A DNA stretch of 64,000 bases, taken from contig NC_088298.1 in the NCBI RefSeq assembly GCF_032854445.1, forward strand, positions 14,001,504 to 14,065,503, given 5' to 3'. The number at the start of each line of letters is the position of its first letter. Within the stretch, counting starts at the first letter, position 1. This document shows positions 1-12,000 of this stretch, piece by piece. The stretch comes from Liolophura sinensis (taxonomy: Eukaryota > Mollusca > Polyplacophora > Chitonida > Chitonidae). Both the position numbers and the translations under genes were made by a program. The notes beneath the pieces are model-generated. The model did no database searches. It had not been told where the DNA came from and was given only the letters and a program-made list of their open reading frames with translations.

Positions 1-2345
1 TATACTGAGACAGTTTGGGCAATCACGTGAAGTGGCTGTTTTCTGTGACAAGTTGTGTCGTCATGTGAGAAGTGTGTATACCAAGACAGTTTGGGCAGTC
101 ACGTGAAGTGGCTGTCTTCTGTGACAGGTTGTGTCCTCATGTGAAGAGTGTGTATACTGAGACAGTTTGGGCAATCACGTGAAGTGGCTGTCTTCTGTGA
201 CAGGTTGTGTCGTCATGTGAAAAGTGTGTATACCGAGACAGTTTGGGCAGTCACGCGAAGTGGCTGTCTTCTGTGACAGGTTGTGTCCTCATGTGAAGAG
301 TGTGTATACTGAGACAGTTTGGGCAATCACGGGAAGTGGCTGTCTTCTGTGACAACTTGTGTCGTCATGTGAAGAGTGTGTATACCGAGACAGTTTGGGC
401 AGTCACGTGAAGTGGCTGTCTTCTGTGACAGGTTGTGTCCTCATGTGAAGAGTGTGTATACTGAGACAGTTTGGGCAATCACGTGAAGTGGCTGTCTTCT
501 GTGACAAGTTGTGTCGTCATGTGAAGAGTGTGTATACCGAGACAGTTTGGGCAGTCACGCGAAGTGGCTGTCTTCTGTGACAGGTTGTGTCCTCATGTGA
601 AGAGTGTGTATACCGAGACAGTTTGGGCAGTCACGCGAAGTGGCTGTCTTCTGTGACAGGTTGTGTCCTCATGTGAAGAGTGTGTATACCAAGACAGTTT
701 GGGCAGTCACGTGAAGTGGCTGTCTTCTGTGACAGGTTGTGTCCTCATGTGAAGAGTGTGTATACTGAGACAGTTTGGGCAATCACGTGAAGTGGCTGTC
801 TTCTGTGACAAGTTGTGTCGTCATGTGAAGAGTGTGTATACCGAGACAGTTTGGGCAGTCACGCGAAGTGGCTGTCTTCTGTGACAGGTTGTGTCCTCAT
901 GTGAAGAGTGTGTATACCGAGACAGTTTGGGCAATCACGGGAAGTGGCTGTCTTCTGTGACAAGTTGTGTCCTCATGTGAAGAGTGTGTATACCGAGACA
1001 GTTTGGGCAGTCACGTGAAGTGGCTGTCTTCTGTGACAAGTTGTGTCGTCATGTGAAGAGTGTGTATACTGAGACAGTTTGGGCAATCACGTGAAGTGGC
1101 TGTCTTCTGTGACAGGTTGTGTCGTCATGTGAAGAGTGTGTATACTGAGACAGTTTGGGCAATCACGGGAAGTGGCTGTCTTCTGTGACAAGTTGTGTCC
1201 TCATGTGAAGAGTGTGTATACTGAGACAGTTTGGGCAGTCACGTGAAGTGGCTGTCTTCTGTGACAAGTTGTGTCGTCATGTGAAGAGTGTGTATACTGA
1301 GACAGTTTGGGCAATCACGTGAAGTGGCTGTCTTCTGTGACAGGTTGTGTCGTCATGTGAAGAGTGTGTATACCGAGACAGTTTGGGCAATCACGGGAAG
1401 TGGCTGTCTTCTGTGACAGGTTGTGTCCTCATGTGAAGAGTGTGTATACCAAGACAGTTTGGGCAGTCACGTGAAGTGGCTGTCTTCTGTGACAGGTTGT
1501 GTCCTCATGTGAAGAGTGTGTATACTGAGACAGTTTGGGCAATCACGTGAAGTGGCTGTCTTCTGTGACAAGTTGTGTCGTCATGTGAAGAGTGTGTATA
1601 CCAAGACAGTTTGGGCAGTCACGCGAAGTGGCTGTCTTTTGTGACAGGTTGTGTCCTCATGTGAAGAGTGTGTATACCGAGACAGTTTGGGCAATCACGG
1701 GAAGTGGCTGTCTTCTGTGACAAGTTGTGTCCTCATGTGAAGAGTGTGTATACTGAGACAGTTTGGGCAGTCACGTGAAGTGGCTGTCTTCTGTGACAAG
1801 TTGTGTCGTCATGTGAAGAGTGTGTATACTGAGACAGTTTGGGCAATCACGTGAAGTGGCTGTCTTCTGTGACAGGTTGTGTCGTCATGTGAAGAGTGTG
1901 TATACTGAGACAGTTTGGGCAATCACGGGAAGTGGCTGTCTTCTGTGACAAGTTGTGTCCTCATGTGAAGAGTGTGTATACTGAGACAGTTTGGGCAGTC
2001 ACGTGAAGTGGCTGTCTTCTGTGACAAGTTGTGTCGTCATGTGAAGAGTGTGTATACTGAGACAGTTTGGGCAATCACGTGAAGTGGCTGTCTTCTGTGA
2101 CAGGTTGTGTCGTCATGTGAAGAGTGTGTATACTGAGACAGTTTGGGCAATCACGTGAAGTGGCTGTCTTCTGTGACAAGTTGGGACATCATGTAAGGTG
2201 TCTGTCTACTGAAACAAGTTAGGCCGTCATGTCTGGTGTCTGTATACTGAAACAAGTTAGGCCATCATGTCTGATGTCTGTCTAGTGAAACAAGTTTGGC
2301 CGTCATGTCTGATGTCTGTATATTTAGACAGGTTGGGCCGTCATG
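1..2345. repeat. 76-bp satellite array with 760-bp higher-order period
   Basis: A 76-bp unit beginning tatactgagacagtttggg repeats head to tail from base 1, so the array runs off the window, to about 2180: about 28 copies. Degraded copies continue to about 2345, with a stray one near 2690-2745. Units differ at a few positions (ctgag/ccgag, aatcac/agtcac, gtcctc/gtcgtc). The block at about 1041-1310 equals that at 1801-2070, an offset of 760 bp or ten units. It lies beyond the 3' end of MSH4 and holds no gene. Confidence 0.95.
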
Positions 2346-2649
2346 CGAGGTGTGAGTATATTGAAAGTGTACAGCAACTTGTAGGTGGTCTGATTTATTT
2401 GACATAGCAAAAGGATGTAGCATTGTAAACACGCTGGCATTAAAGTCAGCCAGTGGCAAGGAGAAACTGCCATGACATGAATGAAATAGTGTTGAAAGCA
2501 ATGCTAAACCTCAAGCCAACACACCAATAATAGCAGTCACAGATATGAACTGTGAAGTTAGAGGTAACACTGACACAGTAATCAAATCACTGCCCTCCTC
2601 AATATAATCAAATTCATTCTTTTTTTTTTTTTTGATTTTCAATTCACTT

Positions 2650-2655
2650 TTTATT
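2650..2655 (-). promoter_or_regulatory. possible MSH4 polyadenylation signal
   Basis: On the minus strand this reads AATAAA, about 200 nt after the MSH4 stop, followed about 20 nt later by an A-run (2619-2633 as T on the plus strand). It is the nearest canonical signal, but the region is AT-rich, so the match may be chance. Confidence 0.35.
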
Positions 2656-2856
2656 ATTAGGTAACACTCAGTGTAATGTGGCAGGCTGAGCCATCATGTC
2701 AGCTGTCTGTACAAGGAGATAGTTTGGGCCGTCACATCTGGTGTCTGTATAACTGTATTTACTGTTTATGACGAGGTAGAATATAATATATTATCTCTTT
2801 CTAAATCGCAGCAGTCCTTCATTGTTTTGATTGTTTCTGTGGGGTTTTTTCTTTTG

Positions 2857-3066
2857 TCAAACCTCAGATGATGAGGTATTGGTTTCACTCTCAGCCACTT
2901 TTTCTGCCTCTTCAATCTCCTTCAGGTACTGTTTCTTCAGGGTGTTCAGATAGCCTCTGAGGCTCTCCTCCTCCAGCCGAGAGTTACGCGCTGCCTGTAT
3001 CAGTTTGGTGGCCAGCTTGAAAGTGGCTTGTTCCTTCAGTGTCTCAGCACTCAACTTGTTTTTGTT
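2857..3066 (-). CDS. MSH4: MSH4 exon 24, C-terminus and stop
   Basis: 210 nt, residues 802-870 and TGA. It encodes [16 protein letters not shown] then [12 protein letters not shown], like human [32 protein letters not shown]. This is the C-terminal helix-turn-helix used for MutS dimerisation, here with MSH5 by family knowledge. It ends in an acidic Ser-rich tail. Confidence 0.94.
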   Translation of the reverse strand, partial: NKNKLSAETLKEQATFKLATKLIQAARNSRLEEESLRGYLNTLKKQYLKEIEEAEKVAESETNTSSSEV

Positions 3067-6000
3067 CTGAAACACAAAGGATGTACGGTTTTAATGATTT
3101 TAAATTAACAGGCTGTCACATTATGCCTTCAGCACTTATGTTATGGGGGCTCCTATACCACACAAAATACTTTCCTTATTCGATAAATATATCAGGATGA
3201 CATTTTAAGGGCAAGCAAATAATAATAATTTACATTTATTAAAATCTTATTAGCACCCAGAGGACAATTTACTTTATTTATTTGATTAGTGTTTTACACC
3301 ACACTGAAGAATATTTCCCTCACATGAAAGCGACCAGCATTATGGTGGGAGGAAACCGGGCACTGCCCTGATGAAACCCACTACCATCCACTGCTGGCTT
3401 ACCTTCCCAGCATGAAGGCTACTGGGTTATTGTGCTGCACTAGCATGCTCACCAGTAGGCCATGGAGGCTTCCCAAGTAATTCCAGGCAAAACTTTCAAA
3501 CTACATGTACCTTTTCTTCTTCTTCTTCCAACATTTTGGACAGTCTTTTGGCTCCCTCCACCACAGGTCTGGGCATGGTGGAGATTTCAGCTAATCGCAG
3601 ACCTGTGTTCAACAAACAATTATACTCAAAATACTGCTGATGCTGAGAACTGATCTGATGGTGATATCTTTAGATAATTCACCTTTGGCAAGTGACCAAG
3701 AAACATTTCCACTTGTGACCTACTTTCAGTTTCAGTTTCATTTTACAGATATATCCACCATTGGGGGGAAAACAAGTGGTCTTCAACAAACGATAGATGG
3801 TGCTAACAGCCACATGAGCATCTGTGCTGACATCTGATTGTCACCAAGAACCATAATCAGTGGGAGATACATGCATCTACAAATTCCTGTCCCAGGCCAC
3901 AGATTTTCATACTGTAACAAAGCTCAATTAAAGTCTTTGACACATAGCACGCTCACAAGTAATGAGTATCATGTAAGACTACATAAACCTACAGACCAGA
4001 GGTGACAAGCCAGTCTGAACCTAAGTATCTCTTCTGGCCTAAAGTAATGTATTTGACCTAAAAATTCATCTGAAAGATATCATTTTTAGGGACAAATAAA
4101 GGTCATAAAATATTATTACATTCATTTTTTCCAATATATCATCCAACCCTCTAAAAACCCTCAACACATCAGTCTATCAATAAAACTCTCAGTATCAGTA
4201 TTGGGAAAATTGAGTAACTTATAGTTATGGATGAAATTTGCGGTCAAACACAGTACTTTATAGTTAAGGATGAAATTTGGGGTCACACACAGTACATTAT
4301 AGTTGTGGATGACATTTGGGGGTCAAACACAGTACATTATAGCTACACTTAGTTGTCAGTTCAAGTTTTTCACCCACCATAGTGATTTTCTTCTGTCTTC
4401 CCCTTCGACAGGATGTGAGAATGAATGGTTTTGTCACATTTCCCTGTTGCACTGACAAGCTGCTGGACTTGAAAACAGTAACTGTACAACGAAAATAATA
4501 AAAAAAATAATCCAAAAAAAATCAGTACAACTACAGCTATATTTTTGGACAGGCATTGAAAACTGATACCAGAAGAACAATTCTGGTACCAAAAATAATG
4601 TCTCCTCCTTGTCCACAATATCACTTGAATATCACAAAGTACTGAACCTGTGAGAGGCAATGAAATAAGTAACGAAAGACATTTCTAACAATGACAGATA
4701 CATATGGGTATGAATGTTGGGTGACCGACAATGGAAATGTTTCAAATGGAATCCCGATTCAAACCAGATTTGATCAGGTTTAACCCAGGTGTTCTGGAGA
4801 TGTTTCAAGGACAAGACAAGTTACGTCAAAATATTGATTCAGTAAGCATCATTCACATTTTAAGGATGCGTGCCACTACAATCTCCTAAACAGGGCAGCT
4901 GTGGTCAAATTAGCACCCAGTTCCAGACAGTGGCCTTTGAACTTTGAGATTACATCTGCTTTTCACGGCCAAGACAACAGCACAATTTTCAACATTTTCA
5001 GTTTCTCCACTGTTTATACCATGTTGCTGCTGATGGGGACACAATTTCCACAGCTGAATTTCAGTGAAACAGATATTTAAAGTAGTAAGCATGCTGCTGC
5101 TAGATTAAAATATATGCGTGAGTGCAAATTAGCACCCAGCTCCCATGTAATGCGATATCTCACGACCAACTGACAACCAAACCACCAAAAGTTGATCAAC
5201 CCTGTAGAACCATGCCATGAAGCCTCAGTTCGACTCGGGTCCAATTTGGTAATGCTCTCACTGCTTGTGGGGTCTTAATGGCATTCAACAACCTACTATG
5301 CTCATCTGGCCATTTACACAGTGATATATTGACAGAGGCATTACTTATGGATAACAATTCCTGGATTTATTGTGTTGGTGACGTTTCGATGCAGGTTCTT
5401 ACATCGTTATCAAACCATATGAACATACAGAGATACAAGACAACATATATACAGTAAGAGAGTGAGTGGTGTCAACAACAGGCAACAATGTAACATAGAT
5501 AGTAACTTCAGGGTAATGGCTTCAGGGTTTAAGGCGGTCACTGTCTAATCCGATGAGGTCATTGTAGGCGCTCGGTAGGTGGTACCCGCTGTCTCGGTTT
5601 AGCTGTGGATTGTGTCGTCGGATCATGATGGCTTCCAGCAGTTTCCTTCTTTTATAGTCTGACTGGTTGTTTTGTAGGGTTTGAACTGTGTTCCATTGGA
5701 GTTGGTGTTCTGGATGGGCTCTGATAATGTTGTTATGTTGTCTTGTATCTCTGTATGGTCATATGGTTTGATAACGATGTAAGAACCTATATCGAAACGT
5801 CACCAACACAATAAATCCAGGAATTGTTATCCATAAGTAATGCCTCTGTCAATCTATACCATCCCAATTCCTAAATGCCTCTGAAAGAAGCTACACAGTG
5901 ACATGTTCATAAAAGACAAAGTGTCATCCACCAATGTGGTCTCAAAATCATTACCTCACATATGAGAGAGTCATTAACAGTAAACTGGTCTGGTGGTTTA

Positions 6001-9000
6001 CACCACACACAGGATACCAATTACCACCATCATATAACAGAAAACTCTTGAGTATGGCAATGAAACAACCATCAAAAAAATGAATAAAATTTGGTGAAGA
6101 TCTGCCCATTATAGTTCTGAACATGGTTTGTGTGGATAACAAATGCGGGACAGCACAAACACGATATCATATGTCTATTGAGGAATTAAGTGACAAAATC
6201 TTCTGAGCAACTCGTTTGAGCACAGTACATAAATCGTGCAATGCACAACTGTGGCATCAAAAAGAAAGGAGTAATAAAATAGACACTCACTTTTCTACAT
6301 TTGGATAGAGCTCAGCAAGATTGGTCAATTCCATGAAGTGAGTTACAAAGAATGTAAATGCCTGAAAAGGAAAAAAAAATTATAACTGCCATTTTAAAAT
6401 ATCAACCAATTATTCAAGCATTACATTTGTTGTAGTCTCATCTTCTAATAATGGTCTATTCATAATAAATTCCCTGCTAAAGACTTAAGCAAGATTGATA
6501 CTGACTATAAAATCTGTTATGAATGTTCAGTAACAGACAATTAAGGTCAGAGCACATAATATACATTTACCATCTGTAAATGACCTAAAATTTTCTTCAA
6601 GACTAAGCTCTTGCGCTGGTTCAGAGAGTTCTGGTTTTTGAAGTATGAATGAAGGTAAGATGATATCCTACAGGAAAAATGTAAGTTCAAACACCAAAAA
6701 CTAATATTCTCTGACAATTATTCGCAGTTGAAAAATCACTTTTGGGGGGCCAAATTTTAGGTCATTTTTCAGTTCATATGTCCTTTGGATGAAGCTGATA
6801 GTTTCACAGGACAGGAGAAATAATTATATCTAAGGTGTACTAATTTCATGTACACTGATCAATATTAGTATAATAATATCTCTGTTTATTAACCGAAACA
6901 CAGTCAATTTAGAAAAACACCTTATGTGTTTTCTTGAACAAAAGCAATAAAATCTTGGTGCGAGTGCTGAAGATTTTATTTGGTCAGATTTTGTGACCTC
7001 TTCACACATACACTACTGCTATAATGACTAGCACAAATCCGCTTTAAATACGTTGAGGTTCATGAGGCACTGATATCACCAGTAATTCCTCTATGCAAAC
7101 CTCCTATATGTACCTTGACGTTCATGAGGCACCGATATCACCAGAAAGTCCTGTATGCCAACCTTCTTTAGATATGTTGAGGTTCATGAGGCATTGATAT
7201 CACCAGCAAATCCTCTATGCAAGCCTACTATACGCACCTTGAGGTTCATGGGGCATTGATATCACCAGCAAATCCTCTATGCATGCCTACTATATGTACG
7301 TTGAGGTTCATGATGCACTGATATCACCAGCAAATCCTCTATGCAAACCTACCATACATACGTTGAGGTTCATGAGGCAATGACATCACTAGAAAATCCT
7401 CTATGCAAACCTTCTTTACGTACGTTGAGGTTCATGAAAGACTGATATCACCAGCAAATCCTCTATGTAAACCTTCTACACGTACCTTGAGGTTCATGAG
7501 GCATTGATATCACCAGCAAATCTTATATGCAACCCTTCTATATGTACCTTGAGGTTCATGAGGCATTGATATCACCAGCAAATCTTATATGCAACCCTTC
7601 TATATGTACCTTGAGGTTCATGAGGCATTGATATCACCAGCAAATCCTCTATGCAAACCTTCTATACGTATGCTGAGGTTCATAATGCATTGATATCACC
7701 AGCAAATCTTATATGCAACCCTTCTATATGTACCTTGAGGTTCATGAGGCATTGATATCACCAGCAAATCCTCTATGCAAACCTTCTATACGTATGCTGA
7801 GGTTCTTAATGCATTGATATCACCAGCAAATCTTATATGCAAGGGGGCCTCCGTGGCTCAGTCGGTTAAAGCGCTAGCGCAGCGTAATGACCCAGGAGTC
7901 TCTCACCAATGCGGTCGCTGTGAGTTCAAGTCCAGCTCATGCTGGCGGCCGTACGTGAGAAGGTCTGCCAGCAACCTGCGGATGGTCGTGGGTTTCCCCC
8001 TGGCTCTGCCCGGTTTCCACCCACCATAATGCTGGCCGCCGTCGTATAAGTGAAATATTCTTGAGTACGGCGTAAAACACCAATCAAAAAAAAAAAAAAA
8101 AAAAAAAAATCTTATATGCAACCCTTCTATATGTACCTTGAGGTTCATGAGGCATTGATATCACCAGCAAATCCTCTATGCAAACCTTCTATCCGTATGC
8201 TGAGGTTCATGATGCATTGATATCACCAGCAAATCGTATATGCAAGCCTACTATACGTACCTTGAGGTTCATGAGGCATTGATATCACCAGCAAATCCTC
8301 TATACAAACCTTCTATACGTACCTGGAGGTTCATGAGGCATTGATATCACCAGCAAATCTTCTATACGCACCTTGAAGTTCATGAGGCATTGATATCACC
8401 GGCAAATCTTCTATGCAAATTTTCTATATGTACCTTGAAGTTCATGAGGCATTGATGTCATCAGCAAGTCCTCTATGCAAACCTTCTCTACATACGCTGA
8501 GGTTCATGAGGCACTGATATCACGAGCAAATCCGCTTTGCAAACCTTCTATGCGTATGCTGAGGTTCATGAGGCACCGATATCACTAGCAAGTCCTCTAT
8601 GCAAACCTACTATAAATACGTTGAAGCTCATGAAGTATTGATATCACCAGCAAATCTTATATGCAAACCTTCTATATGTACCTTGAGGTGCATGAGGCAT
8701 TGATATCACCAGCAAATCCTCTATGCAAACCTTCTATACGTACCTTGAGGTTCATGAGGCATTGATATCACCAGCTTACATGCTCTGTACAAATGTACTG
8801 TACGTACCTTGAGGTTGAGGAGATATTCACAAATAGCATGACATATTCCTACTGCTTCATCACAACTGGTTCCTAGAACAAAAAACATCACTGTACCTAA
8901 TACCATCAAAACTGTGAGAAATTCAAAGACAAGCTAACAAATAACATAACTTTTATAGTTTAACTGTTTCAGAAGATGCGTGGAAACATTTTTTTTCCCC

Positions 9001-12000
9001 AGCGCGCTTGGTAACTCCATAAATCAACTTTTAATCTAAAATTCTTACAAAGTTCATGGGATGTGCCATGCTAGAACAACTGAAAACAAAATGTAGCATC
9101 ACTGGCTAACAGCATGAACAGACACTGATACTGTCTTGAGTTATAGAAACATTAGACTTGTGATTGATTGGTTAAACTTATGTGGGATACTTTATTGAAG
9201 GATACATAAATCTGGCCTCGCTTTGCCCTTTTTTTTTGTTTTCTTGGCTCAATTCGTGAAGTAGAGACAGCACTTACAGTGTCCGATATAAATCATATAC
9301 ATTAAACATCTACTGTTCATCTTAATACGTCTTTACTCACATGTACATTTGTTTGGAACTGTATGATTACAGACAGTATCCTTGAAAATATATCTTGAAC
9401 ATTTTAATGCAGATGATCATTTCACAATTTAATCGGTGTGATTATCTTATCATTTTTCAGTGTCCGAGAACGTTATTGTGTTTTTATCACTGAAGAGCCA
9501 TGCGTCCCAGTCCAAGTCCAAACCAAGATCACTGATAGGTGACAGGTGTAGTTGTGCCTACCACAGAGATTTAGAGGTGTACTTTCAGAAGCGACGAGGG
9601 TAAAGTTTTACAGAATGGGGAAGGACAGATGGGTAAAATACAAGAAGCTAAAAACCTCCAAAGTTGAATTAGGGCTCTGAAGTCCTTGTATATATACCTC
9701 CATGGCTCTGGCTCCAATTGCAGCTTAGTTTTGTCATATACAGGGTGTCCTGTATATGTAGTCACGTACCATCCTGAATCCTGTGTTTCAGATTTAACAC
9801 TGATTTTAAATTTTTTCCTCTCTTTCAGAGTTAATTATGGCTAATAAACTAAAAGTACAAGAAATAGCTGAATTGGTTTTTATGTTTGGAAGAGATAGGG
9901 CAACACACCGCTGTGTAGCTCAAGCATTCAACCTTAAACTGGATAGCGCCCGACTTCTGGGACACGCTGTATATGTGTCCGGAAGACTCTGTGTATGATG
10001 TGCAGACCCACTGTACTACGACCAATGATGACCAAGTGGCAGAAGGCTTGTGGTTTATATTCCAATAACAAAAATTTACTCTGCAATCAGGATACCAAAA
10101 GTCCATAACTTCTTACCCTGACATGAATGGGTCATTAAGGTTTGCGATGAAACTAAAAATTGTGATCTCTGTATGAAGACGATTTGGATGAACGGTTTTT
10201 GGTGGAACAGCATTCCTGTGTGGGTTTCTGTCTGTGTTGGGGTGCATGGTAGGGTCATGATTTTTTCCACAGCCTATGGTGCTAGTGGGTGCTGATGTAA
10301 GGAGCTCTCTTCTCCATGGGTGAATCTGAAACGTAACTGAATTGTGAATGGTTCTTTTGTGGCTAGACTCCCACTGTGTAAATACCTGGCTGCGTGATGG
10401 GCAATCTGAGACCTCAAAGGTAAAATAGTCATGTTGTGAATACCCAAGCCTACGGTTATGTTAATACACCTTTGTCAAACAGCTTCTATATGGGACATAC
10501 CTCGACCAAGTTCATCCATAATAATCAAAGAGGAATGGGATGCATTCTGGATGATGTAATTTACCTCTCGTATCTGTCAAAAAAAAAAAATAAATAAAAA
10601 ACAAAATAAAACGGTTGATCTTAATGTGTACATTTTTTAGAATTTTTTAACATGACATGGGTTACCCTTATTATTTACAACAAATTTGGGATCAAATAAT
10701 AATGGTCATATTTTTAAATCCTGTGGTGTGGCACTAGTGTGAACCAGGATATCCATCCGGATGGTGTTACATAAACTGATTGTTGCACGTCTATATAGTG
10801 TCATGATACATCCTTTGCTACTGTAATGGCCTAATGTGACACGATTATGAGCTGGGAAAGGAATGTCTGACTTCAATAAAATGGGGTCAGAGTTCTGCTG
10901 TTGGACATTTGATTGCCAGCTCCCCATTATGTATATTTTTTTTTCTGGCTACCACCAGGCAGATACGCTAATCATCTTCATAGTGTCAACTAAGGTATAT
11001 ACTCCACGTTTTTTCAGTGACATGTGCAGGGATGCGAGCATCTTTCAGACAAAAACATACTAAATGTCAGAATTTTACACCAAAATAATAGGTTTATAGG
11101 AAATTTTTTGATAAAATTATGGGCATTTATAGGATTAGAAAGCAAAAAAAATACCCAAATACTGTAATCATAGCGGCCTTTATCACCCCATACAAACACT
11201 GGTACTGTCTTTTTTTATCCACAGCAAGGGAAAAATTAAGAGCAGAAATGAATATGAGGTGAACATCATATAGACAAGAAGTCTTTTGTTTACATAGGAA
11301 CCATTTCTGTTCAAACTCCAAATGATCTCTTACCATCTATAGTTGATGGTCAGGTTCATTTAAAGCATGCTTCACTCAGCAGACACCTGTCTTTTGACAC
11401 GTTTGCTGCTAATGGAAAATGTCCTTTTAACATGACTGTGGCCGTAAGAATTAAATTAAGTGTAGACACAATTGCTAAAATTTTTCTCAACAGAAATTTT
11501 TGTCCTTCTATATATAGTGGTTGAAGTCAATATGAAGGCTTTTTGGCCAATAGGGAATCATCTGGGTTTCCAACTACTCATATATTGATCTCCATTCTCA
11601 TCCCTTTCTTGAGAGTACTTCTCACATAAACTTTGTTGTTGTTAAAAGCACCATTTATCAGCTAAGCAGTGACTAGCTGTTACTTCCTCAACTTAACTGC
11701 TGTCATAGACTTCTTTATGAATTGATGATGGACCAGTTAGTTTTGTGAATTCAAACATCTGGCATCTTTCAAAACATCACAGGTCAAAAGTAATTTATTT
11801 GTGAATTTCATAAACATTGTGTGGTGCCAGTCAAAGCTGCACATGTGTCATGCCTTGTTATATACATATGTGTCTGGTATAAGGGTAACTATGAAAATAA
11901 AAATAACACACAGGCTGTCACTATTATTAAGCATATAAATGTTTAGATGATATGAAAGACACACACAAAGTTTCAGGGATATTGGTGTAAATGCATCAAC

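Noticed and set aside
7843-7935. Functional tRNA gene
   Set aside because: Box A and B-like sequences are present, but no proper cloverleaf with anticodon arm was found. The tail and target duplication show it is a SINE.
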